From NCBI GenBank assembly GCA_036571765.1, contig BROE01000003.1, positions 16,423,452 to 16,487,451 on the forward strand: DNA of 64,000 bases, written 5' to 3'. A model generated the notes under the pieces. It saw only the letters and a list, made by a program, of their open reading frames with translations, made no database searches and was not told the origin of the DNA. A program made the translations under genes and the position numbers. This DNA is from Plecoglossus altivelis. Lineage: Eukaryota > Chordata > Actinopteri > Osmeriformes > Plecoglossidae. Of the stretch, positions 1-12,300 are shown piece by piece (positions within the stretch are counted from its first letter, which is position 1; every line of letters starts with the position of its first letter).

Positions 1-1331
1 TAGAAGTCCCATTCTTAATTGTTCTCTTCCTCGAAGCAAAGGTTTACTCAATTCGGAAGGAGTCTATCATACGACTAAAAACAAACACTCAAACTACGAA
101 GTATCTTAAATTGCCCCCAGGTGCAGTTGGCACAATATTAGCATCTTTAAGTACTCTTCTCTGGAGACAGCCTACTGAATCTGCCACACAACCAGGCTCC
201 AGTGTTTAGCCACAGGGTGCGTTCAGCCTACATTTAGCATCTGCTGGCACAGTTATACCCATCCTACCCTGTGTGTCTGGCCGGAGAAGTAAGTCTAAAT
301 TTGCACAACGTGCTTTATCTCCTTACCCAGTCCAACTGCTGGCTCCGTCCCTCCCTCTCACAGGCAACTCTGCATCCTTGGAAGGAGATAAGAGGGTTTC
401 TAGACCAGCATTGGTGAGGATGGGTGTAAATACACAGATAGTGTGGAGAAAGAGAGATATAGCTCCCGTTAGTCTGGTTAACTACGATTAAAGTCCAGTT
501 ACATCACTGTCAAACTAGATAAAGGAGTCATTAAATGGATGTAGTTTTGTAATTAAGACACATCATCACAGCCAGGACCTGTGTCTCATAAGGTGTAATG
601 TGCTACAGGAAATAGTTTCGTGTTATTTGTTTTGTGTAGGCCTAAGGGGTCGTTGGTTGAACTCGTGTAGTCACGACTCATTTCATGGGTGTTGGAGCGT
701 AAAACCCTTCTCCAGTTGTTATCTGTCACTTTAAGAACGATTTCCCCCCATTGTTGAACAGTCGTGAGCAGGAAGAGGGACATGAAACCAGAGACGAGGG
801 GGCGATGTATTTAAAAACACGATGCCGCACATTAACGAGACCGCTGCTTTCATTCTTCGAACTATAAAGTCAGGACACGGGGGCAATACAGACGCTCTAA
901 AGAGATGACTTTAGCAAGGATGCTGAATACTGACTGAATGCGAACAGGGACGTCTACGGCACACGTGCCGTTATTTAATTGAATTGCGTTACACGCACTT
1001 CTTCTGAAATATTCTCTGAATGTCATATTTCCCCAGGAAATGGTGAGAACGCTGTAGCCTCCATCATCGCAGCAGCAGTCACGTCACATTTGTCGGTGGT
1101 GTTACCCGCTGGACTTCATTATTGATGAAAACATCAACGAGGACCGAATCCGCGCGCCACTGACGTCCCCATTATAGGCTCCACAGCAGGTGCAGTGCGT
1201 CCGACACCGTTTCAGACGTGGTCTATACTGGACAATCATTTGACTTTATTGACACAACGTGCAAGCTGGATCACAGAACGGGTTTGGTTGATACTTGGGA
1301 CATATCAAGCAGAAAGACAAATATCGATGAT
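1..1331. other. lmo2 upstream region and 5' UTR
   Basis: No coding region was recognised. The region has GATA-type motifs (AGATAAG at 386-392, AGATAAAG at 517-524, reverse-strand AGATAA at 719-724) and an E-box at 713-718. These are factors known to partner LMO2, but such short motifs also occur often by chance. Confidence 0.6.
863..869 (+). promoter_or_regulatory. possible TATA box of the lmo2 proximal promoter
   Basis: TATAAAG lies about 470 bp before the lmo2 start codon. If used, transcription would begin near 890-900 and the 5' UTR would be about 430 nt unless spliced. This is a single motif with no transcript evidence. A spliced 5' UTR with an upstream exon is equally possible. Confidence 0.3.
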
Positions 1332-1372
1332 ATGTCTTCCGCTATTGAGAGAAAGACGCTGGAGGCTAATGA
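1332..1372 (+). CDS. lmo2: lmo2 coding exon 1
   Basis: It encodes the first 13 residues plus two bases of codon 14. The start was chosen because translation from 1332 gives the conserved LMO2 N-terminus and splices in frame to exon 2. A G at -3 gives an adequate Kozak context. The donor GTAAGT lies at 1373-1378. The exon probably extends upstream as 5' UTR. Confidence 0.93.
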
Positions 1373-2397
1373 GTAAGTTGTTTGTAACGTTATCATCATT
1401 TTGGGGGGGTTATTCGTTGCACTGGCGTGTTAAATTCAAGGACGCACGATGCCCCCGGGGCTGCCTATATTCATGATATTAGTGAATTCAGGCTTTCAAA
1501 CAGTAATTGTGTGGTAACGCCGTTTTGAATTAACGTTACATTCTGAGTGGGTTAGAAAAGAAAATGGAAATTAAATAGTTGTAGATGAATCAGGCTAAGC
1601 TAATTTTATAGCAGACCTAGATTGTTGTTGTTTTCAGTTTACACTGTGTTTGTATGTACATGATCCACGTTATATTTTCGATGAATTCGGAACATTTGAC
1701 AAGGTATTCACTTGGCTCACTTCCATAAGTTAAACAAGCTTCGTTAAGATCATTATCCTCGTTAATTCATTATCCTTGACTGTTGGTTAAGATTGGTCTC
1801 TTGCTGCTCATTGCCAACAGGGAGCCAGTGGATGAGGTCCTCCAAATGCCGCCAGCCATGCTGACATGCGGCGGGTGCCAGCAGAGCATCGGGGACCGCT
1901 TCTTCCTGAAGGCCATCGAGCAGTACTGGCATGAAGACTGCCTGAGTTGTGACCTGTGTGGATGCAGGCTTGGGGAGGTCGGCCGCAGGCTTTACTACAA
2001 ACTGGGACGCAAGCTGTGTCGTAGAGACTACCTCAGGTTGGCGTGCCACCCTTTACTGATGATCTGGCCACGTTTGTGTCGATAGCGAAATATTGTTGTG
2101 TTGATCTACCCATGTAATTTTCTTGCTCGAAACTCTTGCGTTTTCTGAAACTTTGCCTCTCTTTCTCCACTCAGGCTATTTGGGCAGGACGGGCTGTGTG
2201 CGTCGTGTGAGAAGCGGATCCGGGCGTTTGAGATGACAATGCGTGTGAGAGATAAGGTCTACCACCTGGAGTGCTTCAAATGCGCAGCCTGTCAGAAGCA
2301 CTTCTGTGTGGGTGACCGCTACCTGCTCATCAACTCGGACATTGTCTGTGAACAGGACATTTTTGAGTGGACCAAACTCAACAGCAACATGGTCTGA
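1332..2397 (+). CDS. lmo2: LIM domain only 2 (LMO2), complete coding region in three exons
   Basis: The coding sequence joins 1332-1372, 1821-2036 and 2175-2397 (480 nt, 159 aa; human LMO2 is 158 aa). The protein is almost only two LIM zinc-binding domains. LIM1 ligands are C30, C33, H51, C54 / C57, C60, C80, D83. LIM2 ligands are C94, C97, H116, C119 / C122, C125, C144, D147. All are present. The N-terminus (MSSAIERKTLEANEEPVDEV) and the core match vertebrate LMO2 rather than LMO1/3/4. In the family, LMO2 does not bind DNA. It bridges TAL1/E-protein, GATA and LDB1 in the nucleus of blood and endothelial progenitors. Splice sites are canonical (GTAAGT donor after exon 1; phase-2 junctions restore E-E-P and L-R-L). 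The only oddity is the C-terminus, ending in NSNMV instead of the usual NGMI-like end. The identity rests on motif recognition without an alignment search, but is very secure. Confidence 0.97.
1821..2036 (+). CDS. lmo2: lmo2 coding exon 2 (LIM1)
   Basis: The acceptor CAACAG precedes 1821 and the donor GT starts at 2037. It encodes residues 14-86, the whole first LIM domain. Intron 1 is 448 bp. Confidence 0.97.
2175..2397 (+). CDS. lmo2: lmo2 coding exon 3 (LIM2 and stop)
   Basis: The acceptor CTCAG precedes 2175, after a short 138-bp intron. It encodes residues 86-159, including the second LIM domain, and ends at a TGA at 2395-2397. The 3' UTR follows. Confidence 0.97.
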
Positions 2398-2682
2398 AGA
2401 CGTTTTCCCTCGTGGAACCTGGAAGGTCTGGCACTGTAGTGTCGTAAGGATGGTTCTAACCGTGCAGGTGAATTCCATGATGGCTCCACGAACAAAATGG
2501 AAATGCAAAACAATGTTTAACATGCAATAATTCCTGTTCTTACACGACTACAGTTTTATATAGAGTTTAACTACATGAAAAATGGTTTCTGAAATTTGTT
2601 GTAGTCTAAACACTGTTGTATAATCTATCAGAAATGGATTTCCAAACTTTTTGAAGTCATATTTTTGTATGTGCTTGGAAAT

Positions 2683-2688
2683 AATAAA
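2683..2688 (+). terminator. lmo2: lmo2 polyadenylation signal
   Basis: A canonical AATAAA about 285 bp after the stop codon, followed by a T/G-containing stretch (2689-2720). This gives a short 3' UTR (2398 to about 2710). Confidence 0.75.
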
Positions 2689-2699
2689 TTGGTTGTCCA

Positions 2700-3965
2700 A
2701 TCAGTGTTTAAATACCGTTATCTAAATTAGGTGGGTAGCACCCCCTGGTGGTGAAGAACTGGCTCATAAAACCCCCTATACATATTACATATTCACTATA
2801 ATGTGAAAAAATAAGAAAATACACATTTCTCACCAAAACAATGTATTATTTCTCTTTCAATTGCATTTATTTTTGAATCATCAAGAATTCCCTGAACATT
2901 TCATGAGGTATTCTAGAATTCAGACCTTGTGGCCCATCTGCAATCTCATAGGAATGGCCAGTCAACTTGTACAATCAACACACTTTCAATAACATGTATA
3001 CATTTTATAACATATATATATATGTGTTATTATAGGTTTTTACGTCTTTTACCATTTCGTCCTTAAGTATTTAAATTTAAGCTGTTTCGTTTGTCGTTCA
3101 CCACCAAAAGGAACAATCGTAGATTCGTCAGTTTACATGCCAGAGCCTACCACCAGGGGTCACTAGAGGCCCGAGTTCACAGACATGCTCGAACGTTAAG
3201 GATTTGAGCAGGTATCCGGGGACGCTGCTGTCTAGAACATCAATATTCAAGATGAAAAGTCTTATCTGACAAGGTGTAAATCCAGCTATTTATGTCCAAA
3301 ATGCTCTGTTGTATTTAAAAAAAAACTCTCTTTCAGAAAAGCTGGTAGACAGAGAATGGAGAACAGAGTTAGGAATGAAGTAGTTTTTTTTCCCCAGTCT
3401 ACAATTTGCCAAAGCTGTTGAGAAGCGAGTTCTGTTTAAATCTGGTGTCATCACATTCGTCCTCGTCTCCTTTTCATCATGTCTGCCAGCTTTCAGCCCG
3501 CAAAACGTGATTTGTCGGTGCTATCCCACGAGCTCCTGCCACCCCAAGTTATCTTTAAAGTCTTAGCGTAAAGAAGCAAAGCCATGGATCCTGCTTGATC
3601 CTCTGCGAGGCCTTGAAAGAAAAAAGGCTTGAATATGTCACGTTGAAACATTGGAAGATGCAGTGCTGGTAGACACTAACACGAAGTTCAAGTTTGTGAT
3701 CGGGAAACAATTTGGGCCACATGGATGGTGGATAGGAAAATGAAGAGAAGGTGAAGGGGAGGGGAGGGAGGGGGGGGGGAATAGCTCAGTACAGAAGCCG
3801 TGTGAGTGAGAATGATGTGTTCTCTGGATGATCTGTCTATGGCTTACTGAATGATAGAATGATGAAGGGCCAGACTTCCAATGGAACAGAACCTACCCAT
3901 GCTAAAATGAGCTGCACATGCACACATGCGCACAGGCACACACACACATGCGCACACACACGCAA

Positions 3966-4021
<56 letters not shown>

Positions 4022-5250
4022 TCACTAACCAGAACATAGAACTCTGTTCACCGCTAATTACAATTACCCACAGAAGTAATGCAAATGCAATGGCCAAATA
4101 TAAGAATTTGTTTTTTTGGAGAACTAGAGATGAAAGAATCTACCATTGACAAGGCAGATCTTGTATGCTACGCTGGTCGAAGTGCGGTATAGCTGCTGTC
4201 TAGCTAAGATACAGGCTTCCTGTCAAGAACTCACTGCTAAGCTGGGCTACCCAGATCATGCTCTGATAAGGCTGCCTTCCTCCAGACTGTAGGAATCTGA
4301 GCACAGTTCACTGGGTTTAAGGAGACTGACGCCGTGGAGAAGCTGCCCGTTTCTCCTCACGACATCCCTGCAGAACCCCCCCAGTCCCCCCCTCCCCGCC
4401 TCCCCCCCTCCCCCCAGAGCACCAGAGCAGGGCACTAGCCAAGCCGCCTGCTTTCCATCCTACCGCTTTCTTCCAGGAGCCTGAAGACTGAGCTGGCCTG
4501 AGCCTTACCAGAGCGCAGGCCTGACTCACACACCAGCCTCAGTAGAACTCAATAAAGCCCTGTGCCTCTGGTGTCATCCTCAGCAGATGCACACAAGGCC
4601 GGGAGTGTAGTGCCGTGTTTGTGTGCAGAAGCAGGCCTGGTTTGTGTCCGTTGCCCACGTCATAGCAGGCCAGTGAAGGTAGGAACCGAAAAACATCCAG
4701 CTGTGCTCATGGAAACCAAGGAGGCTTTCTGAGGATGAAACCGCAATGTGCCTTGCCTTGTTTCTGTCAAACGGCTCACCCACGGCTGTGATAGCCACAC
4801 ATTGCGCCCCTGCTCATGCCACGGTGCAATGCTTCCTGTCAACAGCAGGTGGCGATACTGTGCTAAGAAGGCAGGACTTAATCGATGGATGAATTATAAT
4901 ACCTAACTGTAATTATAGGAATCTCTGTCTGTCTGTCTTTCTGTGGCTTGATTGTCTGGGCACTATTAGGTTCTTTTTGGGGGCTATTATGCAAAAATTA
5001 CCTTCATTGCTCATTTATGCGGTTATATAAAATCAACTCATGGCATTTTAATACCCAACTACATCATGGGCACAAGCATCCTTGGCATGGGCACTGCACT
5101 CGTCTAACAACAAGGAAGGAATCTCTGTATGTTTGTGGCTCGATTATCTCAAGCATCGGAGGCTGTAAGAACAAAGTTAGAATGTCCCATTAGATCAGGA
5201 CCCAAAGATGTGCACAATCTAGTGTAAAACGCTCTGAATGAGCAACAAAT
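2700..5250. other. intergenic DNA between lmo2 and alx4, first part
   Basis: No gene was recognised. The stretch is AT-rich around 2.7-3.7 kb, with a CA microsatellite at 3913-4021 and a C-rich tract at 4376-4415. The short ORFs have no protein-like composition. Confidence 0.7.
3913..4021. repeat. CA/GT microsatellite
   Basis: Imperfect CA repeat with CATG/CGCA interruptions at the start and an almost pure (CA)n run from about 3971 to 4014. Confidence 0.95.
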
Positions 5251-6648
5251 AGATACATAATGTAAACGCATTTGCAGCCATGTCAAGCTACACTTAGCTT
5301 AGACAAAGCCGCAGTCAAACAATTATCTGCAACGCATACGTGATTGATGGCAGCACAATCCGTCAGTGTCAGAAAGGAGCTGATGAAACCGGCTAACTGC
5401 TATTGATCACGCTCGCCTTAGATTTCACTTGCACTCACACTTTATCAGATGGGGCTAATTGGTAACATACTTTGTCTGTGGTCTTCAGAGTTCTGTCTGT
5501 CAGGAGCCGATCTGCGCGATCTCTGATAGCCACAGGCTGTGTTGGGGGAGGTGGGTGGAGTGGGAGGGGGTGAGTTAGGAGGGGTAAAGTAGATGGGGTG
5601 GAGGTAGGGAGGGGTGAGTTAGGGGGGGTCAGAGGTAAGATGGGGGGGAGGTAGGAGGGGTGGAGGTAAGGGAGGGGGTGGAGTGGGGGGGAGAGGTAAG
5701 GATGGGGGGGAGTTATGGATGGGTGGAGGCTAAAGGGAGGGGGTGGGGTAGGGTGGGGGTGGAGGTAGGGCGGGGGTGGAGGTAAGGAAGGGGTCAGGTA
5801 AGGGAAGGGGTGGAGGTGGCAATGAGGTGGAGGTGGCGATAGGGTGGAGGTGGCGATGAGGGTGGAGGTGGTTGAGGAAGGTTGAGTAGTGGTCATTGGG
5901 CTGGGGGGGCATTCTGTGTGTGTGTGTGTGTGGGTGTGTGTGTGGTGTTGTGTTGTAGGTGTGTGGCGGTGTGTTTAGATACATCAATGATTAAACGCAT
6001 TTGCAGCCATAAGCTACCACTAGCTACACAAGATTCTCGTCAGTCAAACAATTTATCCACTCTCCACCTGTATTTGATGAGCACAACCAACTAGTGTCAG
6101 AAAGGAGCTGCATGAAACGGCTAACTGCTATTGATTCCACGCTCTCGTAGATTTCACTTGCCACTCACACTTTATTTCAGGATGGCAATGGTAAATACTT
6201 TGTCTTGTCTTCAGAGTTCTGTGTCAGAGCCGCATTCCTGCCCACTCTGAAGCCACAGCCGCCTGATTCTGGAGGGAGTATGGAGTAAGGGAGGGTGGAG
6301 TTAAGAGGGGTCAGATAAGGTAGGTGGAGAGTAAGGGAGGGGTGATTAAGAGAGGTGTCAGAGTAAGGTATGGGTTGGAGTACAGGGGTGTGGATGGTAA
6401 GGAGGTGAGTAAGGGAGGGGGTCAGAGGTAAGGGATGGCGTGGAGTTATGGGTATGGTGGAGTAAGGAAGGGCGGTGGAGTAAGGGGGGGAAGTATGGGG
6501 GGGTGGAGTAAAGGAGGGGTCAGAGTAAGGGAAGAGTGGATGCAATGAGGTGGACGGTTGCGATGAGGTGGAGTTGCTAATGTAGGCGTGGAGTGGTGAG
6601 GCAAGTTGGAGTAGTGGGTTCCAATTGCGATGGGGGCATTCTGTGGTG

Positions 6649-6688
<40 letters not shown>

Positions 6689-6750
6689 TGCGGTGTGTGT
6701 GTAGAGTGTGTGTGTGGTGTGGTGCGTGTGTGTGTGTGTGGTGTGTGTAC
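5251..6750. repeat. tandem duplication of about 727 bp with many small indels
   Basis: The block at about 5251-5976 recurs at about 5977-6750. Landmarks repeat with a constant offset: AGATACAT at 5251 and 5977, and GCATTCTGTG near 5909 and 6636. Each copy has a unique part of about 280 bp, then a G-rich GGAGGTAGGG-like minisatellite, then a TG repeat. The copies differ mainly by scattered one- to few-base insertions and deletions. Confidence 0.88.
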
Positions 6751-6754
6751 CGCT

Positions 6755-8820
6755 GCACACTAGGAGATGGATGAGCGAGTAATAAGCGTGTATCCTTAAA
6801 CTCTCCCTGGATGTGTGTTCTGACTGGAGTAAATATGTGTTGAGGATTTATTGGCTGACGGGCCACCGGGGGCCTCCTAGAACTCTCCAGAACTGACCAG
6901 TCTCCCTGCTTGCTGTTCCCACTTTCTCTCTTCCTTCACGCGTTTTTCGATCTTGGTTGAGTTCTTTGTTCTTTACTCCACTCTTCCATCCTTCTCAGCT
7001 CTCGTCCTGATGTTCTCTGGTGGAATTTTCCTATTTTCCTTCCCGACTGCTTCCCTGCATCCTCTCCGGACACAGATGTTTGAACGTGTAAGGGGATGGA
7101 TTCTTAAATAGTAATGATTATCGCATTTGATCTTCTTCTGGCCTAGGTCCCATGTCGATCTAGCAGGCTAGGAAACCACAGCACAGGCATCAATGAGAGA
7201 CACACACACACACACACGCAGGCACTCATACACACACACACACAGGCACAAACAAGGCCTTTACAATCTCAGGCTCGTTCAATGGCATGGTTCTTTAGGT
7301 GAGTCGAAAGCGGGTGCATTTACGATTGGCATATCTCACTCTCTGACTCAACTGTATTCTACTTCAAGTTGATCAAATTGCTCAAACACTACAGATGGAC
7401 CACAGTCTATGGTGCAAACTGTTGTAAATCTGCCTTGAGACCATCTATGTCTTTTACACATGTTTCTTGGGCGGTAAGTCATTGTTCCTTGTGAAACGAT
7501 CCCCACATGTGGAGCAGGGTTCCTGGCTTGTGATGAACCAGGCCCTAGTGTGGACCAGCGCCCAGAGAGGCGTTGCTCACACATGCAGAGAACGGCAAAG
7601 CATGGTCACTGGTCATCACTTACTACTCGGAGCCTGGTTCATACGGGCCTGGGCCCCCGGGGGGCTTTCAGCAGCAAGAGCATGAAGTACTGGGTACACA
7701 TTCATCCAGAAAGGCCCTGCAAGCGTACAAGCGCAACCAAAACACACAGTCCACCGCATGTCCTGTTTGAGTTTGTAGAGTTTCACAACACGATGGTCTG
7801 GTTTGGTTATTGTACTCAAGGTTTTTCCTGAACCCTGGTTTGTATACGTTTCTCTGCAAGAGGATGTCCTGCTTGCTGAGACCAGAGGTGATGACAAGGA
7901 TTCATTCGAGGCCTCCTGAGAAGATCCCTGAGCTTACAGCTACAAGCATGAGGTCCTGTGGTCTGCTCTGAAAACACCGCAGGTCAGAAATAGGAACTGT
8001 CTGAAGCAGAGAATATGGATGTAAGACTATAATCAACGGGAATATATAGATATACTGCAGATTTATTATTTTTGCTAAGGAGGAAAATGAGATTGTCCAA
8101 TACGAGAACATTCCTCATGTTAAAGGATGACTGTGAGGGGGTGGACTTCATCCAAGGGGGGTTAAAGATGAAACTGTTGCCTGGGATGAAAAGCGAAAGC
8201 TCCAGAATGTGAAGATTAAACCTGTAGCACTGCCCATACAAATGATACTTCATTAAACCAAGTATGTTCGATAGTCCATCACATCTTTTATGTACCTGCA
8301 TTTCCCTAACTGTGACATCAGCCCTCGTGGCTGGGAAGTTTTACTTCAACTTGACCCTTCGTTCTGTCTCCTCTTTTTCATGAGTCATTACGCAGTCTGT
8401 TAGCTCCATTTTTGAAATCAACAGAATCCTTCTCGAACCTGATAGCACATGTAATTTGTTCAAGTATAAATCACAAGTCCTGGCCCGTCGTTTACAGTGG
8501 ATGAGCTTAACACTGAATTCATGACCGTGGGCCGTAAATCTAAACGCCCCTCCCCCCCCCCCATGTCCCCCATATCATACATCAGTGAAAAGCCAGACCA
8601 TTTCCTGGAAGTAGACCGTGGCACTGTACAGTATTTCTTTCATAATATAAATGGAGAAAAGTCCAATTAAGGTGGTGGAAAAAAGGCGGCTACTGGCTTT
8701 TCAAAAGCAGTGCAGATGTGCAGGTGAAAGAGGGGGCGGCGAAGGTTTGGCAGTGCCGTGTTGTCGGGCTCGCTGCAATTTCCGCCTCTAATTGGACTTC
8801 CCACGCCATGCCTGCTTTCA
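6755..8820. other. intergenic DNA, second part
   Basis: No gene was recognised. A short CA repeat lies at 7196-7252 and a C-run at 8550-8563. The overlapping ORFs near 7.5-7.9 kb on both strands are short and have no recognisable domain. Confidence 0.65.
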
Positions 8821-8838
8821 ATCAGCCCGCGCCGCGCC

Positions 8839-9019
8839 GCTCTGAGCTGAGCCAGAACAGCACCAGAGAGGCCTGTCTCTCACCAGCAGCCTTCCACTCT
8901 GATCTGGGCCAGAACAGCACCAGAGAGCCCTGTCGCTCACCAGCAGCCCTCCGCTCTGATCTGGGCCAGAACAGCACCAGAGAGGCCCATCTCTCACCCG
9001 AAGCCTTCCACTCTGATCT
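8839..9019. repeat. 57-bp minisatellite, three copies
   Basis: The segment starting GCCAGAACAGCACCAGAGAG recurs at 8851, 8908 and 8965, an exact 57-bp period with few substitutions and no indels. As 57 is divisible by three, a 216-codon + strand reading frame (8718-9368) runs through it with a 19-residue repeat (core GQNSTREACLSPAAFHSDL). No known domain was recognised and the frame may be fortuitous. Confidence 0.92.
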
Positions 9020-9369
9020 GGCTACAGATGATGAACTTCAACTGCAAAAATCCATAAGTATTTCAGACAGGAATTTGTGGTTCTGTAAACAGCATGTTGT
9101 ACTTGCACGTAACTTTAGACAGCTTAACCTGAGTACAGTCCAGTCCTCCCGTGTAGACACAAGCACAAAGAGGCCCAACCTCCGCCCCCCCACCCCCCCC
9201 TCCAACCCCCCCTCCAACCCCCCCAACCCTCCCACTGCCTTGAAGGAACCCTGCTGTTTTGCCACCCACCCTCAAAATAACGTGAGCCTCGCCAATTCTC
9301 CTCACCCCTCCTCAACCGAGTCCTGCAGTCGTTGCAAGTCGTCCAGGAGTCTTGGAATGCTGTATTGAC

Positions 9370-12300
9370 TGCAGAGATTCTCTCCCTTTCCCCCTGGGGA
9401 GCCTCACCAGACTCACCTGGAATCAATCTGTAACACAATCAAAGTGTCCTGACATAAAAGCTCAGCCCCTCTCTTTCATTCTCCGATACTCTCCCAGCTT
9501 TGTCTTCTTCTGTCTCGTGGATGGAGACCCGTTTTTTCAGGCTTTGGGTCACAACTAGTGAGACGGATCTTTCTTTTCACGTGATGCTAATCGACTTGGG
9601 TCATTCTGGTGTTCGTTTCCATCCCAGCGAACGCTGGAACACCGCATTTCCAAATGAACAGTGGTCGTAGGAAGATTTACTGATTAACCAGTTGCGTGCC
9701 AAGAATCTAAAAACATTCTTGAAGAAAATGCGTGCATCGCATGTGCTTGTCATCTCACTTAAGTGGGGAAAAGATCTGAGATTTTGACATTAGTCCAAAA
9801 CGGGAAGAACATTTAAAAAGAATGATTAATTTGAAAACATTCCTTTGTCACAGAAATGTTGCAGAGAGCTCTGGCTCCCCAGCTAAAGGATGTCCCTCAC
9901 AGATCTGGAGTTGAACCAATACAGCAGGCCCAGGACAGAAGAGCCATTAAAACCTAATAGCAGCCTTTTGAGGGGTCCGGGGGGGATTTACTCCTGAGTC
10001 AACATGTCAGACCCCATTTCCTCCTCACTCACCCTCCTCTCTCCACGCCTCTTCCCCTCCACCGAGCTCAGTCGCAGCCGCTGTTCCCAGACGTTGTCTG
10101 GAGGCTGTAGGAAGTGGCCTCACACTTATGGAAACACCCTGTGAAGTGTTGCATCATTCCTGAAGAATACTGAGGGGTTTTCTACCTGACCTTTACCTGC
10201 TACATCGCCACTCTCTGACCAGGCCCTGTGATTGGTGTAGGCTTTTAGCCGCGATGGTGTTGCTCCACACGTCAGCGTGAAACCCCCCCCCCCCCAGCCC
10301 CCTCCCCCCGGGGCCACCGGAGGCCTCACCTGTCCTCAGCACCTGTGCAGCTGCGGGACACGGAGAGAGAGCCATCGCAGATCCTAGCATGTCAGCCTGT
10401 TTGTCTTGAGGCTTCCCACGGGTGACAACACTTGGTCTGTTATCTGTGGACCTGGCGTCCCGATCCAGGAAACTTATGCTGCTCCTCCATGTGACTTTAA
10501 TTGAGTGATTAGGCTTAATTCAATAAGCAATCGAAGGGCAATGCGCGTGAGCTTGAGGCGTAAAGCAAAAGGGTGCTGGTGAGTGGACTCTTTGTCCTTG
10601 ACCCTCCGTCATGGCTACTACCCATCAGACCCCATCACGAGCCCTGATCGGCGTCGGGCCAGAACCCCCCCAGAAGAGCTCCACCCCTCCCGGGTGCCCA
10701 CTCCACCAATTTGAAGAACCACGAACCTTCTTCTGTCTTCTGTAGAAGTATCTCCTGTGTCTTGTGTTTTACCATGTGAGCCGCTATATTTAGACCGACC
10801 ACAAAAACACGCCAATTAGGATCGTCAGAACGCCACGAATGCCGGCAGAGGTCTTCCTCATTGTTCGAGAGGTTTACGCTCCAAGTCGGAGACGTGTTTG
10901 TACTCGAATTCTGGATGCCTCGGTGGACAGCCCCTGAGAAGATGTCCTGAATACCGTGGGACAAGTTGTCCTTGTCTTCCAGTGGTAAGAATCCAAATGG
11001 AGATAGACACGACCTCCAATACAGGCACGTTAATGAAAGGGTATTGAGCGGTAAACCAGAAATACGAAGAGTTTAATGCATCCAACTCTAACGTGCCACA
11101 TTCTCCCCATGGTGGATGAATTAGTCCCACACTCACAGGGGCGTTTACTGTCAGTCTGCAGTGGCTGATCCACCCAAATATGTGGCATCGCAAGAAAAAA
11201 GAAAAGAAAATCGCCTGTTTTTAATCGTTTTACTTGCAGTAAAGTGAAGCAGATCCATTAAGACGACAAATTCTCAGGGTGAATCGAAATCACCAGCAGA
11301 GCCAACATTTCAGATCAATGAAAAATGACTACACCATACGGGATGTGGCTGTGGAAGGGATTTGAAAGTCTAAAGCAATTACACAGACAAGATGAAATTG
11401 ATTGGTCGAAATGCTTTTTTTTTTCCTCCATAGATTTCTGGCGAACCTTTGCCACCATCAGAAAGGCCATCGTGAGGTTGTGAGATGGCTTGGCGTGTAC
11501 ATTTAAAGACAAGTATGCTATCCAACATGTGTCATTAACGACCTGTCATTCCTCTCGCCAAACACAGTCAGTCACTGGACTGCACCCCAACAGCTAAGCC
11601 TATGGCTTTACAATATAAGTCTGCTGCATAAACTATGGCGGGGACAGACCCCTGTTAGGGTCCAGAGATGTGGAGTCAACTCGGACTAACAGTTTCAGAT
11701 ACTTGTTAGACTGCCCAGGGGAATCCGGGATGTAATGATGAAATTGCAGCCAGCTTTGATTCCATGTAAACAGTTTCTGGAAGGTATACGAGCGATCAGT
11801 GGTGTCACCAAAACGGCCACTTAACGTTATCTCCCATTTCCTCAAACATAAAAATGAGGGAGAAGGACATGACACTTAAGTACGGCATCCGCCTCTGATC
11901 TTCAAACTCCGACCCATCTAATCAGGTCCACGTGGGCAAATATCGATGTACAGTAACTTCATGATGGCTGGCATGCGTCTTGAGTGCAGCAACGATATAC
12001 CAAAAAAACTTGTTGGTTAAGTTGATACCTTGGAAGAAATATGACACTACCAGCGTGGATGTCGACAAGGTTTGTCTATGAGTTCCTCTTTAACTTTAAC
12101 ATCTCTTCAGCTGCCCTAATTGATCCACCTGCCACATATTGACTCTTCAATGTGATGCGGGAAAAGCATTCCATAGATATATTCAATTTCGCCACACTGT
12201 CCCCGCTGTTAAACAGACCCGCGAACCAGCAGCGACGTGTGTTTTTTTGAAAAAGGGGGACTCTGAATGGGTAATATGAGGGAGACCCAGCTGTCACTTT

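Noticed and set aside
6177..6866. 229-codon - strand ORF rich in H, T, P and L
   Set aside because: It reads through the G-rich and TG repeats of the tandem duplication; composition is simple-sequence only.
8718..9368. 216-codon ORF as a confirmed gene
   Set aside because: It was kept only as a finding; without transcript or conservation evidence the repeat alone does not make it a gene.
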